In this document: in pieces, positions 55,161 through 64,000 of the stretch
Numbering within the stretch: the stretch's first letter is position 1
Layout: each line of letters opens with the position of its first letter
From: Virgibacillus ihumii
Lineage (GTDB): Bacteria; Bacillota; Bacilli; Bacillales; Amphibacillaceae
Assembly: GCF_902726655.1 (NCBI RefSeq)
Contig: NZ_CACVAN010000001.1
Coordinates: 2,604,001 to 2,668,000 of the forward strand
DNA: 64,000 nucleotides
Reading direction: 5' to 3'
Notes under the pieces: generated by a model
Told to the model about the DNA's origin: nothing
What the model saw: only the letters and a program-made list of their open reading frames with translations
Database searches by the model: none
Translations under genes and position numbers: made by a program

Positions 55161-55177
55161 TGTAATGATTTTGTAAT
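55161..55177 (+). promoter_or_regulatory. WalR-type operator TGTAAT-N5-TGTAAT
   Basis: Two TGTAAT hexamers separated by exactly five bases (GATTT) match the known WalR consensus TGTWAH-N5-TGTWAH. They lie on the plus strand, upstream of the minus-strand M23 gene. Confidence 0.6.
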
Positions 55178-55271
55178 GATTACTGGTGAATAAAGTATAA
55201 TTATGGTGTAAATTGTAAATGGGAACAAGAAGCTTAACTAAATTATACAATTTAAGAAAACACCATGCCTT

Positions 55272-55305
55272 AAAAATAAACACCCTTACCAGTTTGATAA
55301 GGGTG
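55272..55305 (-). terminator. purA terminator
   Basis: CACCCTTA pairs with TAAGGGTG, followed on the minus strand by TTTATTTTT. Confidence 0.85.
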
Positions 55306-55325
55306 CGGCTTACTGTTGGTTCGTC

Positions 55326-56624
<1,299 letters not shown>

Positions 56625-56661
56625 CTATTATTATCATTTGTATTTCATGTTTAACAGAGTA

Positions 56662-56690
56662 AGTTTATCAGTAAAAAAAAGCGATGTCAA
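56662..56690 (-). promoter_or_regulatory. purA sigma-A promoter
   Basis: On the minus strand, exact TTGACA (56685-56690), a 17-base spacer and TAAACT (56662-56667), 50 bases before the start codon. Confidence 0.8.
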
Positions 56691-56695
56691 TTACA

Positions 56696-56739
56696 AAAAG
56701 CGAACAATAAGTGTTATAAATAATTTATTGTTCGGTTAA
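56696..56739. promoter_or_regulatory. PurR operator of purA (paired PurBoxes)
   Basis: Two inverted CGAAC-centred boxes, AAAAGCGAACAAT (56696-56708) and, on the other strand, TTAACCGAACAAT (56727-56739), match the Bacillus PurBox consensus with one mismatch each and lie just upstream of the -35. PurR with low PRPP should repress purA here. Confidence 0.8.
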
Positions 56740-56979
56740 CTTTGGAATTAAGCGAAAGTTGCCGGTGCATGTTGGCGGACGAGCATGCTATATTGCATTT
56801 ATTTCCAGAATATGGTGGAGGGGTGTGTTTTGTACCGCAGCTGTTGTGCTTGGTCCGGTGGGTTCACACTTTTTTTCGGTGGCCTGACTCTGTTTATCAG
56901 CGGGAAAGATAATTGGTTGTTTCGCGTTCTCATGTTGGACATGCCCGTTTGTCCCGGAAAGAAGTAGTAACCTTACGTA
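56740..56979. other. Intergenic region between dnaB terminator and purA control region
   Basis: No gene recognised; the short open frames here overlap on both strands and have no supporting features. Confidence 0.4.
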
Positions 56980-57017
56980 AAAAAATAAAACAGCCTCTTC
57001 CATTCGAGACTGTTTTA
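56980..57017 (-). terminator. dnaB terminator
   Basis: AAAACAGCCTC pairs with GAGACTGTTTT; the stem overlaps the dnaB stop codon and is followed on the minus strand by TTTATTTTTTT. Confidence 0.85.
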
Positions 57018-58388
57018 CGCCTGTACGGGTTCCGGCGGTACATCGCTGTCGGAATACCGATGATCCAGATCCACGAATTTATTATATTCTTTGACAAATG
57101 CCAGTTCCACATTACCGACTGGACCGTTACGCTGCTTGGAAATAATAATTTCAATAATGTTCTGCTTTTCTGATTCCTGGTCATAGTAATCATCACGATA
57201 CAGGAACCCGACAATATCAGCATCCTGCTCAATACTTCCGGACTCACGCAGGTCAGACATCATTGGCCGCTTGTCCTGGCGCGATTCAACTCCACGTGAT
57301 AGCTGTGACAGAGCAATCAATGGCACGTTCAACTCACGAGCCAGTGCTTTTAATGCACGTGATATTTCCGAAACTTCCTGCTGCCGGTTTTCCCGGGAGT
57401 TTCCGCTGCCCTGAATCAATTGCAAGTAATCAATTAAAATCATGCCAAGACCATGCTCTTGCTTCAGGCGGCGGCACTTGGACCTGATTTCACTGACACG
57501 AATACCGGGAGAATCATCAATATAAATTCCGGCATTGGACAAACTGCCCATCGCCATTGTCAGCTTACTCCAATCATCCGCCTCCAGCCTGCCTGTCCTG
57601 AGACGCTGGGCATCGATATTTCCTTCTGCACAGAGCATTCGGGAAACAAGTTGATCTGCTCCCATCTCCAAACTGAAAATAGCAACATTTTCATCCGTGT
57701 TAATCGCAACATTCTGCGCAATATTCAAGGCAAATGCCGTCTTACCCACTGACGGACGGGCTGCGACAATAATCAGATCGTTCCGCTGAAACCCTGATGT
57801 CAGCCGATCCAAATCACGGTATCCTGTTGGAATACCCGTTACATCGGCATCATGGTGCTGAAGCTGTTCTATATTGTCATATACATCGATCAGAACATCT
57901 TTGATGGATTTAAAGGCGCCTGTATTTTTACGGCCGGAAACCTCGAGAATATTCTTTTCGGCCTCATTCAGCACATCTTCCACATCATCTTCCGTATCAA
58001 ATCCGGAAGTTACAATATCGGTTGCTGTACGAATCAGCCTGCGGAGCAAAGCCTTTTCTTCGACAATTTTACTGTAGTATTCAATATTGGCTGCAGTCGG
58101 AACACTGCCGGCCAGATCTGAAAGGTATTGAACACCACCAACCTCATCCAGCTTTTTCTCATTTGATAATGAAGTCGTCACCGTTACAAGGTCAATTGGT
58201 TCGCCCCTGTCTGTCAATTTCAGCATTGCATCAAAAATACGCTGATGGCTTGCGCGGTAAAAATCTTCCGGCATCAGCGATTCAGCGGCAGAAGATAAAG
58301 CTTCGGGCTCCAGAAACACCGCTCCGATTACTGCCTGCTCTGCCTCAATGTTATGTGGCGGTGTTCGATCACTCCATATTTCATTCAT
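57015..58388 (-). CDS. dnaB: Replicative DNA helicase (DnaB family; dnaC of Bacillus)
   Basis: The hexameric helicase of the replication fork. The 457-residue protein has the N-terminal DnaB domain (PPHNIEAEQAVIGAVFLEPE) and a RecA-like C-domain with Walker A IVAARPSVGKTAFALNIA, FSLEMGADQLVSRM, MILIDYLQLIQG and RPMMSDLRESGSIEQDAD. No intein. Downstream of rplI, as in relatives. Confidence 0.97.
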   Translation of the reverse strand: MNEIWSDRTPPHNIEAEQAVIGAVFLEPEALSSAAESLMPEDFYRASHQRIFDAMLKLTDRGEPIDLVTVTTSLSNEKKLDEVGGVQYLSDLAGSVPTAANIEYYSKIVEEKALLRRLIRTATDIVTSGFDTEDDVEDVLNEAEKNILEVSGRKNTGAFKSIKDVLIDVYDNIEQLQHHDADVTGIPTGYRDLDRLTSGFQRNDLIIVAARPSVGKTAFALNIAQNVAINTDENVAIFSLEMGADQLVSRMLCAEGNIDAQRLRTGRLEADDWSKLTMAMGSLSNAGIYIDDSPGIRVSEIRSKCRRLKQEHGLGMILIDYLQLIQGSGNSRENRQQEVSEISRALKALARELNVPLIALSQLSRGVESRQDKRPMMSDLRESGSIEQDADIVGFLYRDDYYDQESEKQNIIEIIISKQRNGPVGNVELAFVKEYNKFVDLDHRYSDSDVPPEPVQA

Positions 58389-58438
58389 GCATAATCTCCC
58401 CTTTTTAGAGGCTTGTTACAGATCCGTCTGAGACAGAA

Positions 58439-58885
58439 TTACTTCTCAGAGACGTGAACTTTCATGGTACCGGTAACCTCGGGATGCAGTTTAACCGGAA
58501 CATCCGTATAGCCCATCTCACGAATAGGGTTATCCAGTTCAATTTTGCGTTTGTCAATTTTGTGGCCATGTGTACTTTTCAATTCTTCCGCGATTTGTTT
58601 GCTTGTGATGGAACCGAACAACCGTCCGTTATCCCCGGATTTTGCTTTAATTTCGATCGTAGTATTGGCCAACTCTTCTTTCAATCTATTTGCTTCGTCC
58701 ACTTCTTCCTGGGCTTTCTGCTTTTCTTTATTTTGTTTCGCTTCCAACGCCTTCAGATTTCCGGAGGTTGCTTCCACCGCCAGATTGTTCTTCAGTAAAT
58801 AGTTCCGTGCATATCCGTCCGAAACGTTTTTCAGTTCACCTTTTTTACCTTTTCCTTTAACGTCTTTTGTAAATATTACTTTCAT
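58439..58885 (-). CDS. rplI: 50S ribosomal protein L9
   Basis: The 148-residue protein shows the L9 signature [20 protein letters not shown] at the N-terminus, the long connecting helix and the C-terminal domain ([16 protein letters not shown]). It binds 23S rRNA near the L1 stalk. Its ATG overlaps the gdpP stop. Confidence 0.98.
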   Translation of the reverse strand: MKVIFTKDVKGKGKKGELKNVSDGYARNYLLKNNLAVEATSGNLKALEAKQNKEKQKAQEEVDEANRLKEELANTTIEIKAKSGDNGRLFGSITSKQIAEELKSTHGHKIDKRKIELDNPIREMGYTDVPVKLHPEVTGTMKVHVSEK

Positions 58886-60855
58886 TCTGTTTCCCCTCCT
58901 TCAAAATACTCCTGCAATATCTCTTTTAACAATTTTTCAGCATCTTCAATCGTTGTATCCTCAATCTGGGTTGCGGCATTGGTTAAATGTCCGCCACCAT
59001 TCATCTGCTCCATTATGATCTGTACATTGACATCCCCAAGGGAACGGGCACTGATACCGATTCGGTCATCATTGCGCTCGGAAATGACAAAGGATGCCGA
59101 GATGCCGCTCATTGTCAGCAAAGTATCTGCAGCCTGAGCAATTAATACTCCTCCATACACTTCGCCCGGCTTTCCTTTTGATATGGCAATCGTATCATGG
59201 AAAATCTCCGCACGTTCAATCAATCTGCTCCGCTTAATATAAATATCCAGATCTTCTTTCATGAACTGCTGGACAAGAACAGTATCTGCGCCTTTTGAAC
59301 GCAAATAGGAAGCAGCATCAAATGTACGTGATCCGGTTCGCAGTGTAAAACTTTTCGTATCAACAATAATCCCGGCTAATAGGGCTGTTGCCTCAAGCAT
59401 TTTCAGTTTTAATGTTTTCGGCTGGTATTCCAGCAGTTCCGTTACCAACTCTGCTGTCGATGAAGCATACGGTTCCATATATACCAGCGTAGGGTTTTCA
59501 ATGAACTCCTCTGCCCGTCTGTGGTGATCAATAACGACCTTGTACTCGGATTTATTCAATAACCGTGGATTGGCAACCATGGATGGTTTGTGTGTGTCCA
59601 CAACAACGACCAGACTTTTGCTCGTTATGATGGCTTCTGACTCCTCAGGGTCCACAAAATGCTGCCACAAATCGTCCTGTTCTCTTATGGCGTCAATCAA
59701 CCGATAAACACCTGTATCAATATCATCCGGATCAAGTACAATGTATCCTTCCACACCATTGATTTTGGCGATGTTCAAGATACCGATAGCTGCACCAACC
59801 GAATCCATATCAGGTGACTTATGACCCATGATAATAACATTTTCACTTTCTTTTACCAGTTCTTTTAACGCATGGGAAATAACACGCGCTCTCACCCTGG
59901 TCCGCTTTTCCATCGGATTTGTTCTGCCGCCGTAAAAGCGTACTTTTCCTGAATCATCTTTTATTGCCACCTGATCACCACCGCGTCCAAGTGACAGATC
60001 CAGACTTGACTGCGCCAGCTCACCCAATGAAGGAAGCGGAACATTTCCATAACCGATACCGATACTCAACGTCAGCGGTATGTTATGTTCGGCATTCAGT
60101 CCACGAACTTCATCCAGAATATCAAACTTTGATTTCTCCAGCTGATCGAGTGTTTCTTTCGTGGAAACAGCCAGAAAACGATCCTGGGAAGTACGTTTCA
60201 AATAAATTCCATAGTCATTCGACCAACTATTCAGTACCGAAGTCACTTTTGAATTCAGCTGACTTTTCAGGGTATCGTCCATGTTCTGAGTGATTTCTTC
60301 ATAGTTATCCAGAAATATTATCGATAAAACCGTTTGCTCGTTATGATAGAGTTTCTGTATTTGGGATTGTGTAGTCCGGTCAAACAGATACAGCAATCGT
60401 TCATTTTTTTTAACGACCGTCTGAAACCTGTACGATTCCAATTCCAGCCACACTTCACTGTTATCCTCTTTTATTTGTGAAATCAAGTTGTCATCCAAAA
60501 TGGAAAGGGATGTACCAACAAGGGTATCGTTCTCTGCAAAGTCATTCATATATGGATTTGCCCATTCAACCACATAATCATCGTTGAATAGCACAATCCC
60601 GATCGGCATCTCCAATAATGCCTCTTCACCAACCCTTTTAATACGGTGCGAAAGGGTGGAAATATACTGTTCAGTTCGATCCCGCATGTTACGTTCCGTT
60701 CGAATGCTGTAATAAAAAGATGCAGCAAAAAGCACCGTCATAATCAGACCCAGCACCCAATAGTAATACCAAATAAACAAAAGCACGACAACAGATAACA
60801 GGTAAATCACCCATAGATGTCTGCTTAGTATTGGTTTCTTTTTCGAATCCGGCAT
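58882..60855 (-). CDS. gdpP: Cyclic-di-AMP phosphodiesterase GdpP
   Basis: The 657-residue protein has two N-terminal transmembrane helices (about 13-55), a PAS-like domain, a degenerate GGDEF domain ([20 protein letters not shown]; the GGDEF box itself is altered) and DHH/DHHA1 catalytic domains ([37 protein letters not shown]). It hydrolyses c-di-AMP, linking osmotic and cell-wall state. Coupled to rplI by ATGA. Confidence 0.96.
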   Translation of the reverse strand: MPDSKKKPILSRHLWVIYLLSVVVLLFIWYYYWVLGLIMTVLFAASFYYSIRTERNMRDRTEQYISTLSHRIKRVGEEALLEMPIGIVLFNDDYVVEWANPYMNDFAENDTLVGTSLSILDDNLISQIKEDNSEVWLELESYRFQTVVKKNERLLYLFDRTTQSQIQKLYHNEQTVLSIIFLDNYEEITQNMDDTLKSQLNSKVTSVLNSWSNDYGIYLKRTSQDRFLAVSTKETLDQLEKSKFDILDEVRGLNAEHNIPLTLSIGIGYGNVPLPSLGELAQSSLDLSLGRGGDQVAIKDDSGKVRFYGGRTNPMEKRTRVRARVISHALKELVKESENVIIMGHKSPDMDSVGAAIGILNIAKINGVEGYIVLDPDDIDTGVYRLIDAIREQDDLWQHFVDPEESEAIITSKSLVVVVDTHKPSMVANPRLLNKSEYKVVIDHHRRAEEFIENPTLVYMEPYASSTAELVTELLEYQPKTLKLKMLEATALLAGIIVDTKSFTLRTGSRTFDAASYLRSKGADTVLVQQFMKEDLDIYIKRSRLIERAEIFHDTIAISKGKPGEVYGGVLIAQAADTLLTMSGISASFVISERNDDRIGISARSLGDVNVQIIMEQMNGGGHLTNAATQIEDTTIEDAEKLLKEILQEYFEGGETE

Positions 60856-60884
60856 GAAATCAGCTCCTACTGCTTTCCTCCTGC

Positions 60885-61832
60885 TTATTTATTGCCTTTA
60901 TCCCCAATTCGGTCTCTTAATCCGAAACCTATATCAATTATACCTAATAGACGTACAAGGTAAAGAAGAAAAAATGGGAAAAAGAACGACAGTACCACAC
61001 TTAAAATAGGCAGTGCCTTTGAAATATTTTTCTGATGGGCGTAAAAGAAAATAAATGAAAAACCCTGTAGTGTCATCAGTATTCCAGTAAGCCACATAAT
61101 ATTATTTACTGCCAAATATAACGTACCGGAAGAATCCAAATCAAAGAAAGTAATTATCAGGGATAAAAAGTAAATCCAGATCAGCGCCACCGGAAACCTT
61201 AGCGTGCGAAACGGCGGGAATGCCAATCGTTTTTGGTACAAACGGTTGATTACTTTGTATGCCACCCACTGGCTGATGAACGCAAATATGATTGCCATAA
61301 TTGCCAGCCCGACCGGCAGCAAATTCGTTATCATCGATATTTGCTCTTTCACAATGTTCATTTCTTCCTCTGTCAACTGCCCGAGACCGAACTGATTCAT
61401 TATGTTTTGACTCATCTGCATTGATTCGGTCAACATCGCATTTAATTCATTAATCCAGTTAACGTCAAAAATGATTTGACTGAACAGGAAGGTGAATAGC
61501 AGCCCTAATACAAAGCCAATTGATCCACGTGCCCACGTTTCATAGGCGGATAAGCCGTTATGGATTGCAGCACCAATCATTATTCCGCCTAAGCAAGTAA
61601 GAACTGTGACAGGCAGGGACAGAAAGGTTGCAAAAAGGGACGATAAGACTAAAATGGCCCCGATCATAATGGCGACTGATTTCCAATGATAACGGGCTGC
61701 ATACATAATAACCGGAACAGGCAGGACAAAAGCCGCCACAAATGAGATAAATGGAACAAATAGAGCTATCAGCAGCAGAACGATATATAGTGCTGTAAGC
61801 ATTGCACCATCTGTCAGTTTTTTTGAATTCAT
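60885..61832 (-). CDS. yybS: YybS-like DUF2232 membrane protein
   Basis: The 315-residue protein has eight or so transmembrane helices (TDGAMLTALYIVLLLIALFV, ILVLSSLFATFLSLPVTVL) and the DUF2232 layout of YybS. Function unknown; it is the first gene of the yybS-gdpP-rplI-dnaB group. The ATG at 61832 follows AGGTG; a GTG nine bases upstream coincides with that ribosome binding site. Confidence 0.85.
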   Translation of the reverse strand: MNSKKLTDGAMLTALYIVLLLIALFVPFISFVAAFVLPVPVIMYAARYHWKSVAIMIGAILVLSSLFATFLSLPVTVLTCLGGIMIGAAIHNGLSAYETWARGSIGFVLGLLFTFLFSQIIFDVNWINELNAMLTESMQMSQNIMNQFGLGQLTEEEMNIVKEQISMITNLLPVGLAIMAIIFAFISQWVAYKVINRLYQKRLAFPPFRTLRFPVALIWIYFLSLIITFFDLDSSGTLYLAVNNIMWLTGILMTLQGFSFIFFYAHQKNISKALPILSVVLSFFFPFFLLYLVRLLGIIDIGFGLRDRIGDKGNK

Positions 61833-61987
61833 ATATTGCACCTACATCTTTGAAATTTTATCATTAGTATATGATAACACGATTTCACCCTTAATTGGTG
61901 GATAAACAAATTATTTCCCGGGCAATAATTGACGAATCGTGTCTTTTCCATTAAAAGTCATGGAATCTTCATTCCCGAAAAGCGATT

Positions 61988-62015
61988 TTGTCGTAGTTTT
62001 CCATTATAATATAAA
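61988..62015 (+). promoter_or_regulatory. Possible promoter of the DUF1189 gene
   Basis: TTGTCG (61988-61993), a 16-base spacer and TATAAA (62010-62015) lie 34 bases before the start codon. Confidence 0.4.
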
Positions 62016-62048
62016 GCGTAAGCAATATTTTCACGAAGGATGGAACGA

Positions 62049-62537
62049 ATGATTTTTCTACAGGCCTTTTTACATAGCATCAGGTTGCCCAGGAAACAGG
62101 CAATGTTTAAACTGAATCGCATTGGGATGGACATTACTGTCGTATATATGTTTATCCTGATATTCGTTGTATCGCTGCCTTCGTTCATAAACAGGATTAC
62201 ATCCGCGGACGGCCTGGGAGCAGATATGCCTTTCCTGATGCACGTTATATATTTTTTTATGTTTTACTATTTACCATTAACCATCATGCTTTTTTTGCTT
62301 ATTTCAATAATTGCATATATCGGAACGCTTATTGCAAAAGCGCTGAACCGGAAAATCCGCTTTTCAATTTTGTGGAAAATGACCGCATACACCACGACTA
62401 TCCCATTCCTGGTCTATACAATTGCTGCCTTGATTTTCCCTGTAGGTGATTCTTATTTATGGATTTTTATTATCTATTCCATGCTGTTTATTGTTAAAAT
62501 TATTACAGTTTATCCAAGGCGAAAAACACGAAAATAG
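62049..62537 (+). CDS. DUF1189-family membrane protein
   Basis: The 162-residue protein has four to five transmembrane helices, with FLQAFLHSIRLPRKQAMFKL at the N-terminus and SILWKMTAYTTTIPFLVYT, typical of DUF1189. Function unknown. ATG at 62049 is spaced from AAGGATGG; an in-frame ATG nine bases upstream lies inside that site. Confidence 0.75.
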   Translation: MIFLQAFLHSIRLPRKQAMFKLNRIGMDITVVYMFILIFVVSLPSFINRITSADGLGADMPFLMHVIYFFMFYYLPLTIMLFLLISIIAYIGTLIAKALNRKIRFSILWKMTAYTTTIPFLVYTIAALIFPVGDSYLWIFIIYSMLFIVKIITVYPRRKTRK

Positions 62538-62551
62538 GGGTTTTGTTGGCT

Positions 62552-63319
62552 ATGAAATATGTAAAATTGTTTTCATTTATTCTCGTATTACTATTGGCAG
62601 CCGGTTGTTCCAACAGTGCAAATGAAACAGAACATAAAATTTTCGTCTCAGCAGCAGCAAGTCTGTCCGGTCCATTGAATGAAATTGTGGATGAATTTCA
62701 AAAAAAATATCCGGATACCGTTGTTACACTGCATTTTGGTGCGTCAGGAAAACTTGCCCAGCAAATTCAACAGGGAGCACCGGTTGATGTTTTCCTGTCT
62801 GCCGATGAACGGAGAATGGACATCCTTGCAGAACAAAATATGATATTAGCTGATACACGCACCATTTTCACCAAAAACAAACTTGTGCTGATTACCAACA
62901 AAAACAGTGATGTATCCGTTGAGTCGTTAGAAGCACTTTCATCTACCAATCTCACTCAGATTACAGTCGGAAATCCGGAAAGTGTTCCTGCCGGTACATA
63001 TGCCAAACAAGCGCTGCAAAACGTTGGAGTCTGGAACGAACTAAAGGGCAATTTTGTATTCGCGAAAGATGCGCGGCAGGTCCTCACCTATGTTGAATCA
63101 GGAAATACCAATTTGGGATTTGTTTATGTTTCTGACTTAAAACGATCTGATCTAGTACGAGGCATCCTCGAAGTTGATGCAGATTTATACGAACCAATCG
63201 TCTATCCGGCAGCAGTAATTTCGACCAGTGAAAACACCGAACAGGCAAAAACATTTATTTCATTTTTAAAATCCGATCAAGCTCAGTCGATATTGTCCAA
63301 TGCCGGATTTGGTTCATGA
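62552..63319 (+). CDS. modA: Molybdate ABC transporter substrate-binding lipoprotein
   Basis: ModA captures molybdate or tungstate outside the cell. The 255-residue product has a lipoprotein signal (LLLAAGC) and the ModA motifs VSAAASLSGPLNEIVDEF, HFGASGKLAQQIQQGAPVDV and LSADERRMDIL. ATG at 62552 chosen with AGGGG 11 bases upstream. Thirteen bases separate it from modB. Confidence 0.94.
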   Translation: MKYVKLFSFILVLLLAAGCSNSANETEHKIFVSAAASLSGPLNEIVDEFQKKYPDTVVTLHFGASGKLAQQIQQGAPVDVFLSADERRMDILAEQNMILADTRTIFTKNKLVLITNKNSDVSVESLEALSSTNLTQITVGNPESVPAGTYAKQALQNVGVWNELKGNFVFAKDARQVLTYVESGNTNLGFVYVSDLKRSDLVRGILEVDADLYEPIVYPAAVISTSENTEQAKTFISFLKSDQAQSILSNAGFGS

Positions 63320-63332
63320 AGGTGGGTATGGA

Positions 63333-64000
63333 ATGGATTTAACACCATTATTTCTGTCATTAAAAATAGCAGGCATTGCCACGGTAATTGTACTTGTGCT
63401 CGGTGTATTTCTTGCACGAGTTGTTGCTCGCAACCAGTTTCCCGGAAAGCGTATTTTGGAATCCTGTCTGATGCTCCCCCTGGTCCTGCCTCCTACAGTA
63501 GTCGGGTTTGGACTGCTTTTTTTATTTGGAGCGAACGGGCCAATCGGCAGCTGGTTGCTGTCCTGGTTTGATTTTCAGATTGTCTTTACCTGGATTGGCG
63601 CTGTTATCGCTGCTGTTGTCGTCTCGTTCCCATTAATGTACCAGAGTGCTGCCGCTTCCTTCCAAAATTATGATCCAAATCTGGAAAATGCAGCGCTAAC
63701 GATGGGGGCATCCAAATGGAAGGTTTTCTGGACCATTTCCTTCCCGCTCGCCCGGCCCGGACTAATTGCCGGACTTGTATTAACATTTGCCCGTGCCCTG
63801 GGTGAATTTGGCGCAACATTGATGATAGCCGGCTACATTCCAAATCGAACTGAAACAATACCGCTTACCATTTATTTTGCTGTCGAATCCGGCAACATGG
63901 ATGCGGCTGTGTTTTGGGTGCTGAGTATCATTGCCGTTGGGTTTTGTGCAATTTTATGGCTCAATTGGTGGAACGGAAAAAATATTCTTCGGTTTTCGAC
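63333..64000 (+). CDS. modB: Molybdate ABC transporter permease, 3' end outside window
   Basis: The frame starts at ATG 63333 (MDLTPLFLSLKIAG) with AAGGTGGG seven bases upstream and remains open to the window end (222 codons). It has five to six transmembrane helices and the EAA loop ENAALTMGASKWKVFWTISFP, plus RALGEFGATLMIAG, characteristic of ModB/CysT-type permeases. The ATPase modC or a fused gene probably follows beyond the window. Confidence 0.93.
   Translation, partial: MDLTPLFLSLKIAGIATVIVLVLGVFLARVVARNQFPGKRILESCLMLPLVLPPTVVGFGLLFLFGANGPIGSWLLSWFDFQIVFTWIGAVIAAVVVSFPLMYQSAAASFQNYDPNLENAALTMGASKWKVFWTISFPLARPGLIAGLVLTFARALGEFGATLMIAGYIPNRTETIPLTIYFAVESGNMDAAVFWVLSIIAVGFCAILWLNWWNGKNILRFS

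Larger units (their letters stand above)
54953..55325. promoter_or_regulatory. Upstream region of the M23 gene with a WalR-type box
   Basis: No gene. Contains the WalR box at 55161-55177, a possible minus-strand promoter TTGGAT ... TATACA near 55068-55095, a TGTAAATTGTAAAT direct repeat at 55207, and the purA terminator. Confidence 0.5.

Overview
The window is chromosomal DNA of a low-GC Gram-positive bacterium of the Bacillaceae, most like the halotolerant genera around Virgibacillus, Oceanobacillus and Lentibacillus. The evidence is the near-origin block walR-walK-walH-walI-walJ-htrA, then purA, dnaB(dnaC), rplI, gdpP and yybS, strong AGGAGG ribosome binding sites, a proline T-box on proBA, and glycine-betaine genes (GbsR-like regulator, two OpuAC-like binding lipoproteins, a BetA-like choline dehydrogenase). 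No rRNA, tRNA or CRISPR array was seen. 

Layout. 1-7.2 kb is accessory and mixed: an orphan glycine-betaine binding lipoprotein, a YdjM-like membrane protein, a DnaD-domain replication protein with a truncated sigma-like gene, a zinc alcohol dehydrogenase, and a secreted M14 peptidase flanked by ~140-bp direct repeats that carry the 3' end of a lost esterase gene. 7.2-23.6 kb is a defence island, all on the minus strand: a type I restriction-modification system (hsdM-hsdS-hsdR), a Gabija system (gajA-gajB), and a three-gene operon of a DUF6361 protein, a phospholipase-D-like protein with two HKD-type motifs, and a 1091-residue SF2/Snf2-like helicase. That last operon is the best candidate for an undescribed system. 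An IS3-family element (23.9-25.25 kb) borders the island. 

25.4-29.1 kb holds a membrane protein coupled to an amidohydrolase, and an unrecognised membrane-anchored coiled-coil protein. 29.3-36.1 kb is osmoadaptation: proBA under a T-box, then gbsR, opuAC and divergent betA. 36.2-46 kb carries rlmH, a site-2 protease, lrgAB, PBP4-type dacB, a pterin dehydratase, an ABC exporter and small membrane proteins. 46.2-61.8 kb is the conserved origin-proximal core: the WalRK cell-wall two-component operon with HtrA, an M23/LysM/G5 peptidoglycan hydrolase with a perfect WalR-type box upstream, purA with a PurR box, and the dnaB-rplI-gdpP-yybS group. The window ends in a molybdate ABC transporter (modA, modB partial). 

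Non-coding highlights are 21-22 bp helically phased repeats on both sides of the walRK-htrA block, two DnaA-box clusters, and a dispersed palindromic repeat (GGGAC...GTCCC) that sits at several gene ends and supplies the last codons of BetA and GbsR. All family assignments were made by reading motifs; no database search was run.
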